64,000 nucleotides of DNA, taken from Amphiduros pacificus. Taxonomy: Eukaryota; Annelida; Polychaeta; Phyllodocida; Hesionidae. The stretch lies in contig OX439008.1 of assembly GCA_949316495.1 (NCBI GenBank), positions 37,531,822-37,595,821 of the forward strand. Direction: 5' to 3'. The notes beneath the pieces are model-generated. The model saw only the letters and a list, made by a program, of their open reading frames with translations, ran no database searches and was not told where the DNA came from. The translations under genes and the position numbers were made by a program. Below are positions 13,250 through 23,432 of the stretch, one piece after another. Positions within the stretch are counted from its first letter, which is position 1. Every line of letters begins with the position of its first letter.

Positions 13250-16200
13250 GTACTACTCACTCAAAATAACAACAGAGAGGATAAATAGCTGCCATATACC
13301 TGCCACAATGATCTAGTATCCATACACAATCAACCACATATAAGATTATATATATATAATCTTATATGTGGTTGATTGTGATTTATCACCATCCCGACCC
13401 ATTTCCTAAAAGCTTCTAATACCAGTATGGCTGAAGCAATACATATTATGCTACTCCAAATTTAAGGGCATCTTTTTAATTTGATTTTTTTTTTACTTGC
13501 AGGTGAATATCAGCATTACAGATGTGAATGACAACCGTCCCACATTCCCAGTGAGTTCCATGGAGTTCCCCGTCAAGGAGGATGTAACCGTTGACTCACC
13601 CATATATAAGGTACAGGCTCAAGATGCAGACTCCGGACTCAACGGTCAAGTCTGGTACAGAATCCAGGATTCCAGCAACACTTTCACTATCTCTGAAACA
13701 ACAGGACAGATTACCCTGAAAAGAGCTTTAGATTATGAGACAGAGAAAGAACATATTCTGACAATACGAGCCTATGATAGAGGCTCAAACAGTATGGAAT
13801 CCACAATGAGGCTGATCATCAAGGTCCAGGATGTTAACGACAATGCACCCATCTTTAATGCAACAGTGTACACAGCCAAGGTTGCAGAGACCATGCCAAC
13901 AAATACCAGGTTTCTCATTGTCAATGCCACAGACAAGGACACTGGAAACAATGGAAGAGTGACATACCTCCTCCAGAATGGTCCCGGAGTAGATATGTTT
14001 GGAATATTTCCAGATACAGGATATCTTTACAACCACAGACAGTTGGATCGGGAAGAGCAAGATGAGTACCATCTGATTGTGGTTGCCATGGATACTGGCA
14101 TTCCCCCGCGCTCGGCCACCGCACAGATAATTGTCAGCATCCTGGATGAAAATGACAACAGCCCCATTTTTTCGGAAAACAACTATCATTTCAGTATTGC
14201 GGAAAACGAGCCTTCTGGAACATTGGTGGCTGAGGTTTCTGCCTCAGATCCTGACCTTACCGATGGCCACAGCATTAAATATACCTTCCTCACCTCCAAT
14301 GACTATTTTCTCATAAATGATAACACTGGACGCATCACAACCAAAACAGAGCTGGACCGGGAAGCAAAGTCGACTCATCAGTTTACAGTGAAGGCATATG
14401 ATACAGGGGTACCACCAAGAACAGCTCTGGTCAACGTGGAGGTAGAGATTCTAGATAGAAATGACAACGACCCCAAGTTCACAGGACCCTACAGTGCCTA
14501 CGTGGAGGAGAACCAACCAAAGGGAACAGTTGTCATTGTGGTATCAGCACGGGACAGCGACTCAGGCAACAATGCAGCCATCACTTACTTCTTCCCAACA
14601 CGTAAGTCTGAGTGATTATAAGCCATTGGCATAAAATATCAGTTTACACTAGAGTTACTGTTAAACCACTTAGAAATACATTCTGACATTATGATTGACC
14701 ACAAATTTTAATGATCAAAGTTGATTCTATGATTTTGAACTTTTAAAACATATTTGTTCCCTAAATAAAGATAGTTGATTGTAATGTTTTTATTTTAAAG
14801 GTAACAATCCAGATGCCAGTAAGTTCCAGATCCACTACCGGACCGGTGAGATTACAACACGTGAAGTCCTGGACTACGAGTCTCGGGACCGGTACCCACT
14901 TACTGTGGTGGCCAGGGACGGTGGCAATCCCGCCAGAGAGGCTGAGACCATCGTAGAAATCAGCATCGTTGATATTAATGAGAGTCCACCTCAGTTTGAT
15001 CAACCCAGCAAGACCTTCACCATCCTGGAGAACAAGCCTCCGGGCACCAGTCTGGGATACGTGACTGCTCAGGATCCAGACTCTGGCGCCAACACCGGAG
15101 TCACATACTACATCATCGGCGGTAATCTGTTTGGTACGTTTGCCATCAACAGGACAACCGGAGAGTTTATTGTGGAGAGACCCGTGGACTTTGAGATGTT
15201 TTCGTCATACTCGGTGGTCGTGCGAGCTGTAGACAGTGACATACTAAACCCCATGAGTAGCACCATCGTTGTCAACATCACCGTCCTTGATGTCAATGAT
15301 AACGCCCCCAGGTTTGAGGATGACCCGGTTCTCATTCACTTACAAGAACACACCCCACTCAACACACCAGTTTACCAATTCCGTGCTCTGGACGCAGACT
15401 CCGGTAGCTCTGGACAGGTCAGGTATACAATCCTGTCCCAAGCACCCACAGATAACTGGTTCTCAATCGATTCATCCTCCGGAGTGTTGCGTGTCATCAA
15501 GCCTATTGATTATGAAGATACATCACAGATTTCTGTGGTTGTCATGGCAACAGACCAGCCACCCAATATAGATGAGGCTCTGTCGTCCACCGTCACTGCC
15601 ATCATCCCAATACAAGACATCAATGACAACACGCCCATCTTCAAAACAAGGTCAGAGGTCAACCTGATGGAGGATGAACCAGTCGGGTATCCCATCATGC
15701 ATGTGGTTGCCGTGGATGCAGACAACAATGAGAATGGCAGAGTGTCTTATGGCATAAGCTCTGGCAATGTTAACAACCATTTTACCCTGGATCCCTCCTC
15801 AGGTAATATAGCAATGTTTATTGGTTTAAATACTAGATTGATTAAAATATTATTTACGTGTTTGTTTTCTGGTAAAATTACCCTTTTGATGCAATAAGTT
15901 ATTTTTGGTCACCAATGTTGTTATCAAACATAAGTTTATTGAGATAAAAGTGAGATTGATTAAAATAATATTTACATGTTTGTTTTCTGGTAAAATTACC
16001 CTATTGATATAAATATTATGCAGGGTTATTGAGCATTGCGTCGGCTCTTGATCGTGAGGACATCCACATATTTAGGCTGAACGTGACAGCGCGAGACCAC
16101 GGCTACCCACAGAGAGCAGCCAGCATGACCATCACCTTGTTTATAGTGGATGTCAATGACAATCCTCCACAGTTTTTGCAGTCTGTGTATAACACGTCTG

Positions 16201-19200
16201 TGCAGGAGAACAAGAGGATTGATACATTCGTCACAATGATCAGCGCCACCGACCCAGATACTGGTCAGTTATATCACCAGGCAATCAAATAATCACTACC
16301 TGAAATCTCTAACAGCTTGAACATAATTACAATGTGCTGAATACTCCTTTTATTTTTACTCCTTACAGTTATGTATTTTTTCAATTGGCTTTGATATAGA
16401 TCATAAATAATGACATCAATTGTCATCAACTGTTTAAAAATAGATAGGGTTTTCTCCATACCAAGATGATTTATGGGAATCATGTAATCTTTATACAGAT
16501 TTGAATGCTGAGCTGGAGTACCTTATTCCATATGGCATCGCAGACAATCACTTCCAGGTGGAAATGGCCACTGGAGAGTTGACAACTAATGCTACCCTGG
16601 ACCGCGAACGCCGGCAGCTTTGGACCATCACTGGTGAGAAATCATTCACTCCTCAAAGCACCTCTTGTAGAAAAATCAAAGTACATTTTGTAAATAGAAT
16701 TATTGATTTTGAACATTATTATGTACAAAGTTACAAACTGACAAAATGCTGAAAACACCAGGTGGAACTAATTGTTTTCCACCAGGTGGCACTGCAGTTT
16801 AGAAAATTTATTTCTGTTATCCAATGCTTACGGATATGTGAACCTCAAGAATGTGAATGTGAACCTCAAGATTCAAACAACAACAATGCTCCAAGATTCT
16901 CTCAGGAAAACTATGTGGCAGTACATAGGATTATTTCAGAAAAAGGTTATCATATGTGTTTATTGTGTTTGCAGCCTACGTGCGAGACCGTGCATACCCC
17001 GCCCAGTACGACACCACCACGGTTCTAGTGTACGTAGAGGACGTCAATGACAACTCTCCCTTATTCATGGAGAGTGTGTATGAGATGGAGGTGCCGGAGA
17101 ACGCACACATGGCAGTGATCACAACCATCCGTGCCACGGACGCTGACGCCGGAAGCAACGGTCACATCACCTACTCCATCATTGGTCAGTGATGTCCAGT
17201 TATCTTTATTGAATTTGAACAGTTGTTTTTTTAACTCAGTCCAATTATTGAATGAAAATAATTAGTAAAACACAAGTTCCAGGAAGAACCCAATCATACA
17301 TTTCTAGACAATAAGGTAGGGTACATGTTATAGGACAGTTGCAGTTTGTAACCTTTATCATGAAATAAAAGTTTAAATTACTCCAGGAAGTATAAAAAAT
17401 ACAACATGTCTTTCATAGAGGAGAGTTAGATATCTTGAATTGTGTGATGTAATATAATATAAGTGCTGATTGTGTTTGTAGATGGTAATAGTGCGGGTAT
17501 GTTCAGTCTGGATAGCCTCTCCGGTAAGCTCTCGTGCAGTCCTCTCGACCGGGAACAGCAGGCATATTACCAGCTCACCATCGCGGCACAAGATGGCGGC
17601 ACTGTGCCAAATGTGAACACGGTGCTGGTGAAGATAACAGTGGTAGATGATAACGACAATGATCCCATCTTCACTTCTACTTCCTACTCAGCCAATGTGC
17701 AGGAAGATGCTGACCCGAACACCTACGTCCTACAAGTGACCGCCTCCGATGCCGACAATGGTGTCAACAGCAGAATCTCATATGCCCTCAACAACACTGC
17801 TGAGGGCATGTTCAAAATTGACAAACAGACAGGAGTCATTAGAACGGCTGCATTGTTTGACAGAGAGAAGAAACCTGTATACAGCTTTGAAGTGTATGCT
17901 ATAGATGGTGGACTTTATGGCCCGAGACAAAAGATGGTGCGAGTTGATATCTCAGTGGTGGATGTGAATGATAATGCACCAGTATTTGAGGAGTTTCCAT
18001 ATAAAGTAAACATCTCCCAGAATTACGCAGTAGGCCAGTATGTGGTGAAGGTTGAAGCCACGGATCCTGACATTGGAAACAACGCTGATGTGGAGTATAG
18101 ATTTGTGACATCTTCTCCATATTTTGATATCAACATGCAGAGTGGTATCATAACAACCAGTCAGGTGCTGGATCCGGCGGCAGTGCGAGTGCACCGTCTG
18201 GAGGTCACTGCCGCTGACAAGGGCTCGCCACCCCGCCAAGCTCAAGGTAAGGACAAATAAAATTATAGCTTTGTTTCTGATAATATGACCCCCTCAAAAA
18301 TAGGATGGGGGCAGTCTTTTTTTAGCTATTCGTTATCAAAGATACTGAGAATTGTTAGGGAGATCAGGTCCAAAAGTCCAAAAACTTTTTGGGTCACTGA
18401 TTTTTAATAAGGGGGTAGGTAGGAATGCAGAAACAAGATTCCTTTTTTAGGCCAACAACTTTTTCTATTTTTGATTTTGATGGAAACTTGATACATTCTT
18501 TGGCATATAATTTTCATCATAATATCCAATGATAACAAATATGCTTATATCTTATTTAAACATTTTTGGAAAACATAAATTTAGCTATCAGCTTAAGATT
18601 TGAATTACTGCTTTTTAAATTGAATATACTTACATTGCTCTTTGTGCAATTTCAGGTCTTGTTGAAATCAGAGTAGGGAATGCTCAAGGGATTGGAACTC
18701 TCCAGTTTTCCAATCTTCCATATAATGGAGTTATTTCTGAATCTTCCGGAAAAGATACTTCTGTTATCACAGTCACAGCCAGAGCTTCATCCGGTTCATC
18801 TGGAACAATTGCTTACTCATTTGCTAGTGGAAACGAGAACAATATATTTAAAATCAATAGCATATCTGGAACAATCACAGTGAATGAGCCATCACTACTT
18901 GATTATGAAACAAGACCAGTGCTGCGCCTAGTGGTATTAGCAACAGCTTCATCAACCAATGCTTACGGATATGTCACAGTAAATGTGAACCTCCAAGATT
19001 CAAACGACAATGCTCCGAGATTCTCTCAGGAAAACTATGTGGCATCTGTCTGGGAGGGCAACAACCGTCTGACACCAGTCACGTACATTGAGGCAACAGA
19101 TGCTGATTCTGGCAACAATGGACTCATCACTTACAGCATCATTGGCGGCAATATTCAGGACGCCTTTGTCATTGACCCTCCCGAGTCAGGCGTCGTCATG

Positions 19201-22200
19201 ACCAAAATCATCCTGGACCGGGAGATCATTGGGACATATCGGTTAGAGATTGAGGCGATTGACGGAGGATATCCGCCACGCTCCAGCAGCTGCATACTGA
19301 GTGTGCAGGTGCTAGATATCAATGACAACACTCCCTTCTTCCCAAGCTACGATCCCGTCAGAATCAATGAAGGTGGGAAGCTTTTACAAAGAAAAACTGC
19401 CAACAACTTAGTCTTTCTAAATTTCTAAATAGATATGTTTAGTCAGACATTAGTCAGACCAAGACCTGCACAATTTTCACTGGTTATTGATTCTACTAGA
19501 CTTTGAAGGATACAGGAAAGTCAGAAATCTTTCTTTTTCACAGGTGTTGAATGATTTCTAATATTTGGTTTATTTCAGGAACTAACCCTGGTTCAGAGGT
19601 GATACAGGTCACGGCAAACGACCGGGACCTAATGCCGGTGCTGATGTATGACTTTACTGAGGATGGAAACATTGACGAGGCATTCAGCATCGACAGATAC
19701 AGCGGCCGCATCGCTATCGCTAAACACCTAGACTATGAAATGCAATCAGTATACACACTGAAAGTGACTGCATCCGACACCGAACATCTGGCTGAAACAG
19801 ACGTCATCGTGGAACTGATTGATGAAAATGACAACTATCCACGGTTCTCTCAGCAAACATATGAGGTGAGACAACTTGTAATTTCTTGAACAATATTTAT
19901 TTATGTGCACTTAATACAGAACAAAGGCTTAATTAGTGTTTAAAGGACAGCTTCATAATTGTTTGGTTCAGTTGTCATGTATAAATTAACTTTTAGTGGT
20001 GAGGATTAATTATGATAATTGTGTTTTCCAGGTATCACTACCGGAGTTGACCCCAGCAGGGGCGTCAGTTGTCAACGTCAACGCCACGGATGGAGATGCC
20101 GGTGACAATGGAAGAATTACATACAGCATGTTCTCTGTGGATGGATTCTCCATAAATCCAAACACAGGTAAAGTGATAGTTTTTTGTTTTTTGTTTGGAA
20201 TATGTAATCTTCACATTAATCGCTTAAACTATTAGATTTTCAGTGTCGAGGAAAACAATTTTTCAAACCATGAAGGATGTATTGTAATGATGTCACTTCA
20301 TGATGTGTATTTAATGTTTTCAGGTTTGATTACAACTAATCGCACAGTGACTCTGCGCCCCGGTCAGCGCACCACACATCTGGTGGTGACCGCCAAAGAC
20401 CATGGCCTCCCACAGTTGTCAGCCGTCACAGCCGTCAGAGTTCTCATCATAGATGTCAACAACTTTGTACCTCAGTTTCTGCAGTCTTCATACAGGTGAA
20501 AAAAATTTGTATTGTCTTTGTCAATAGAATAGATTTGTATAACACCTTATATGAAACAAAAGTACTCAATTATTTTATTTATTTTATTTCAAAGGCATAC
20601 AGATTTTCATTTAAATTAGAAAATTTATAAAAAAAGAAAATAAAGATATTTACATGAAATACCTCCACAATAATATTTTTCATGTGTTGAAGATGGAGAT
20701 TATAAGGCAGAAATGTATAAATCATATATATAAACAGTATGTTTCTCATATAAAATTGAAAAAGGCTAATATATTGTTTTAATATTGTTTATTGCAGAGT
20801 ATCTGTTGATGAGAATGAAAGTCTGGCAAAAGTCTTGATTCGAGTGTCAGCCAATGATGAGGATGAATCTCCTGACAACAGGAAAATAGACTACTCCATC
20901 GTCAGTGGCAACAACGAGGGCGTGTTCCAGATCTCATCCACCAATGGAGAGATCATCTTGGTCAGCAGTTTAGATCGTGAAAAGATCGCTCGTTATCTGT
21001 TGACGGTGGAAGCCAAGGACCGGGGCCAGGAGCCGCTCAGCTCCACGGTCCTAGTTACTGTGGACGTCGTGGATGTCAATGACAATGCTCCACAGTTTGA
21101 CCAAACTCAATACAAAGCTCTCATAGCAGAAGATGTGGAACCCAGCACATCCGTCCTACAGGTGGCAGCACTAGATGCCGACTCTGGAGATAATGGCGAT
21201 GTGGTCTATTCCATCGCGTCTGGAAATGATGGCAATAAGTTTACAATAGATTCAGTGACAGGAGTGGTATCAGTCGTGACAGGGCTTGATCATGAGACCC
21301 AGGCCAGCTACAGAATGACCATACAAGCCATGGATTCTAGCAAGGATAATCTCAGATTATCTACCTTTGTCACAGTCATTATTAACGTGACTGACATCAA
21401 TGAGTTCTCCCCAGTGTTTCCTGTAACAATGTATTTGGAATCAGTTCCAGAAAATGAGCCAGTTGGAACTTCGGTGTTTACAGCCCATGCCAATGATAAA
21501 GATGGAGGCTTCTATGGCAAAGTAAATTACAATATCATACACGATCAGCCATGGTTCGAAATAGATTCTACCACAGGTGTGGTGACGACGCTGAAGGTTT
21601 TTGATTATGAGGAAGTGAGTACATACCAGTTTGATATCAGAGCTGTGGATCAGGGCGGTCGCACTGCTCGCATCAGTGTTATGGTCAATATCGAACCCAA
21701 AGATGAATTTGAACCCCAGTTCTCACAAAGAACTTATGGATTTGAAGTCCCTGGAAATGCCAAGAAAGGCCATGAAGTAGGAAAGGTCCAGGCATCGGAC
21801 GGAGATGGTGGACGGTCAGGGGTCATCAAATATTTCTTTGAGGAAGAAAATGAATATTTTGAAATTGGGGAACTGACTGGTATGATCGTGGTGGCACGGG
21901 ACCTCCAAGACGTCAGTGATAGCCGTAAGAGGAAGCGGCGCTGGGTGTCAAAGCATCCGGAGCTGCTGAAGCGCAGCAAGCGAGCCCTGGATGTCGACAA
22001 CCTGCAGCTGAGAATAGTGGCTAGTTCTGGTCTGCCAGGTTCTCAGTCAGCAGTAGCAGAGATCCAGATCGCAGTGAATCGTAGCTGTGTTGGGTGTGAG
22101 GCGCCACTAGGCCAGGTCGGCAGTGGAGGTGGCGGCACCACCATCATACTGGTCGTCTTGTTTGTGATCATCGCTGTTGTCCTTGTAGTCGTCATCGTTA

Positions 22201-23432
22201 TTCTTTACATGAGGGAAAGAGATCGCAAGAAAAATAAACGAGAAGCATCCCAATATGGCGGATCATTTGACAGCATGGATATACATCCGCCACCCATTCC
22301 GCGGGAGTTGCCCCCGACTTACAATGAGATCAACAGCTATCCTCAAAACCAGCACAGAACTGTCGACCATAATATCACCACATCAGAAATATCAGACCAG
22401 TCTCATTCTGCTTCTAGCGGGCGGGGCTCAGCTGAGGACGGGGACGATGTGGATGAAGAAATCCGCATGATAAATGCCACACCGATGCAGAGCAAATCTC
22501 TGCGGATGCCAGACTCGGGCATTCAGCAAGATGATGACACTATCTCGGAGGCTTCTGTGCAGAACCACCAGGAATATCTGGCCAGGCTGGGCATAGACAC
22601 CTCCAAGCTTAAAATAGCACCGTCCAATGAAAAACCTCATGTGACAAGCTCTGTGGAGAGCATGCATCAGTTTTCAGAGGAAGGTGGTGGTGAGGGTGAC
22701 ACAGTCAAGGCGCCCACCCATGTGTATGATAAAGCACACCATAACACGATACAGGTGACGCAGAATATGACAGTATCAGACAATGGGGCAACCCAACAAT
22801 TTCGATATGGCGATCCAGAGCCAACTAATGCTGGGTCGCTGTCAAGTGTGATAAACAGCGAAGAAGAATTCAGTGGGTCTTATAACTGGGACTATCTATT
22901 AGACTGGGGACCACAATATCAACCTTTGGCACATGTGTTTGCTGAAATCGCCAAATTAAAAGACGATAGTATAAAGCCAAAAAAGCAGCCAACACAAATT
23001 GTACCACAGCGCCCCCATCCAGCTGTGTTGCAACCTAAAGTTCAGACAATTATGCCACCGCCATTATTAACTAACGCCCCACCGCGGGCCTATCTTGCTC
23101 AGCCTATGTCCACTCGGCCTAGTCACAGCAACTCCACATCAACGTCCAGTGTAGCAAACTCTCAGAGAACCAACCAAATGGTGTCCATGCCGAGTTTACC
23201 TCGGTCCCCGATATCCCACGAGTCTAGCTACACCTCTCCTGCCATGTCACCCTCCTTCACACCAAGCCTGTCACCCCTGGCAACAAGGAGCCCCATCAGC
23301 CCTCTAGTGTCAACACATGGAATTAATAGCTCGGGGCAGAGCAGCAACCACACAACCCCCCAGCGCTCACAGCGCAAGGAAACAATTACCTTCAATGGAT
23401 CAACAGACTCTGAGCAAGAGATAAGAATATGA
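7507..23432 (+). CDS. DCHS1: Dachsous-like giant cadherin (3' part, 15 exons)
   Basis: This is a single-pass adhesion cadherin; in the family, Dachsous binds Fat in trans and sets planar polarity and Hippo/growth signals. Exons, all GT-AG and in frame: 7507-7684, 9309-9539, 12406-12642, 13080-13249, 13503-14601, 14801-15802, 16024-16263, 16499-16633, 16975-17184, 17482-18246, 18656-19372, 19579-19865, 20032-20167, 20324-20495, 20798-23432. Together they give 8214 nt, about 2737 residues. The product has 21-22 cadherin repeats with DxNDN-type linkers and DxDxG motifs, no EGF or laminin-G domains (unlike Fat and Flamingo), a membrane helix and a long tail. The tail carries SASSGRGSAEDGD, EEIRMIN and a YNWDYLLDWGPQYQPL block that I recognise as dachsous-like. 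Dachsous usually has 27 repeats, so five or six are missing upstream. The symbol is the vertebrate name; orthology is inferred from the tail and architecture. Confidence 0.87.
9557..9571 (+). promoter_or_regulatory. CTCF-core-like motif (perfect consensus fit)
   Basis: The 15-mer CCACTAGGTGGCAGC fits every position of the CTCF core consensus CCASYAGRKGGCRSY. It lies 18 bp inside the intron after dachsous exon 2. Whether CTCF binds is not shown by sequence. Confidence 0.45.
13325..13380. repeat. Perfect 56-bp palindrome in dachsous intron
   Basis: Two 28-bp arms starting CACAATCAACCACATATAAG are exact reverse complements with no spacer, centred on a TA run at 13352/13353. The palindrome fills over a fifth of the 253-bp intron between exons 4 and 5, so a hairpin in the pre-mRNA or a cruciform in DNA is possible. 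Confidence 0.9.
13503..15802 (+). CDS. DCHS1: Dachsous exons 5 and 6 (tandem cadherin repeats)
   Basis: Exon 13503-14601 (1099 nt) opens directly at a DVNDNRPTF linker and holds three and a half repeats with linkers DVNDNAPIF, DENDNSPIF and DRNDNDPKF. Exon 14801-15802 (1002 nt) continues with DINESPPQF (calcium ligands partly replaced), DVNDNAPRF and DINDNTPIF. The splice phases (1 to 1) match on both sides, joining TYFFPT to RNNPDAS. A fused multi-repeat exon next to single-repeat exons suggests intron loss within the repeat array. Confidence 0.88.
15834..16001 (+). repeat. Duplicated about 50-bp block, 118-bp offset, inside intron
   Basis: The stretch starting agattgattaaaata at 15834 recurs at 15952 with three or four differences over about 50 bp. 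Both copies lie in the 221-bp intron between exons 6 and 7, so about half of that intron is a local duplication. Confidence 0.8.
16024..17184 (+). CDS. DCHS1: Dachsous exons 7-9 (two to three cadherin repeats)
   Basis: Exons 16024-16263, 16499-16633 and 16975-17184 are all phase 1 on both sides, so each could be skipped or duplicated without breaking the frame. They contribute the linkers DVNDNPPQF and DVNDNSPLF. Exon 16499-16633 is only 44 codons plus split bases and covers the middle of a repeat (ELEYLIPYGIADNHFQV). The intron between exons 8 and 9 holds a relic copy of part of exon 11. Confidence 0.85.
16779..16793 (+). promoter_or_regulatory. CTCF-core-like motif (perfect consensus fit)
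   Basis: CCACCAGGTGGCACT fits all positions of CCASYAGRKGGCRSY. A partial copy (ACACCAGGTGGAAC) lies about 25 bp upstream. The site is in the intron between dachsous exons 8 and 9, just before the relic exon fragment. Confidence 0.45.
16821..16920 (+). pseudogene. Relic copy of part of dachsous exon 11 in an upstream intron
   Basis: This 100-bp stretch matches 18956-19044 of exon 11 from ccaatgcttacggatatgt to ctcaggaaaactatgtggca. Inside it has a short duplicated gtgaacctcaaga unit and a lost C, so the reading frame shifts between NAYGYV and the linker. The linker itself survives in another frame as DSNNNNAPRF instead of DSNDNAPRF. No well-placed acceptor precedes it in the right phase. It is best read as a dead duplicate of an exon segment, showing that the repeat array has been reshuffled. 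Confidence 0.8.
17482..19372 (+). CDS. DCHS1: Dachsous exons 10 and 11 (five cadherin repeats, one degenerate linker)
   Basis: Exon 17482-18246 carries the linkers DDNDNDPIF and DVNDNAPVF. Exon 18656-19372 begins with a segment lacking any DxNDN: GLVEIRVGNAQGIGTL follows PPRQAQ, so the junction between these exons is a calcium-poor linker. The repeat after it is Ser/Gly rich (ASSGSSGT) and ends in DSNDNAPRF; the next ends in DINDNTPFF. Phases are 1 throughout. Bases 18956-19044 of exon 11 are the apparent source of the intronic relic at 16821-16920. Confidence 0.87.
19579..20495 (+). CDS. DCHS1: Dachsous exons 12-14
   Basis: Exons 19579-19865, 20032-20167 and 20324-20495 encode two repeats with linkers DENDNYPRF and DVNNFVPQF. 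The second has lost the DN of the calcium motif. Exon 12 ends in phase 0 and exon 14 in phase 2; the rest of the array is mostly phase 1. The arginine codon at the exon 14/15 junction is split AG|A. Confidence 0.86.
20798..23432 (+). CDS. DCHS1: Dachsous terminal exon: last repeats, membrane helix and cytoplasmic tail
   Basis: This exon of 2635 nt ends in TGA at 23430-23432. It encodes the last four repeats, with linkers DVNDNAPQF, DINEFSPVF and PKDEFEPQF; the last two lack full calcium ligands. The final repeat contains two basic runs, RKRKRRW (21924-21944) and KRSKRA (21969-21986). A hydrophobic helix lies at about 22137-22212, followed by basic RERDRKKNKRE, giving a type I topology. The tail of about 405 residues has a PPTY motif (22311-22322, a WW-domain ligand type), a SASSGRGS acidic block (about 22407-22480), a YNWDYLLDWG block (22881-22968) and a Ser/Pro-rich C terminus. 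The stop lies close after a conserved-looking ETITFNGSTDSEQEIRI end. Confidence 0.9.
21972..21983 (+). other. Furin-type R-S-K-R site in last cadherin repeat
   Basis: The codons cgc agc aag cga give RSKR followed by Ala, matching the furin consensus R-X-K/R-R. A second basic run, RKRKRRW, lies 15 codons upstream. Both sit in what looks like an insertion in the membrane-proximal repeat, extracellular and about 50 residues before the membrane helix. Cleavage is inference. Confidence 0.55.

Noticed and set aside
13785-14189. Minus-strand open frame of 134 codons inside dachsous exon 5
   Set aside because: Shadow of the cadherin frame; the + strand carries clear cadherin motifs throughout.
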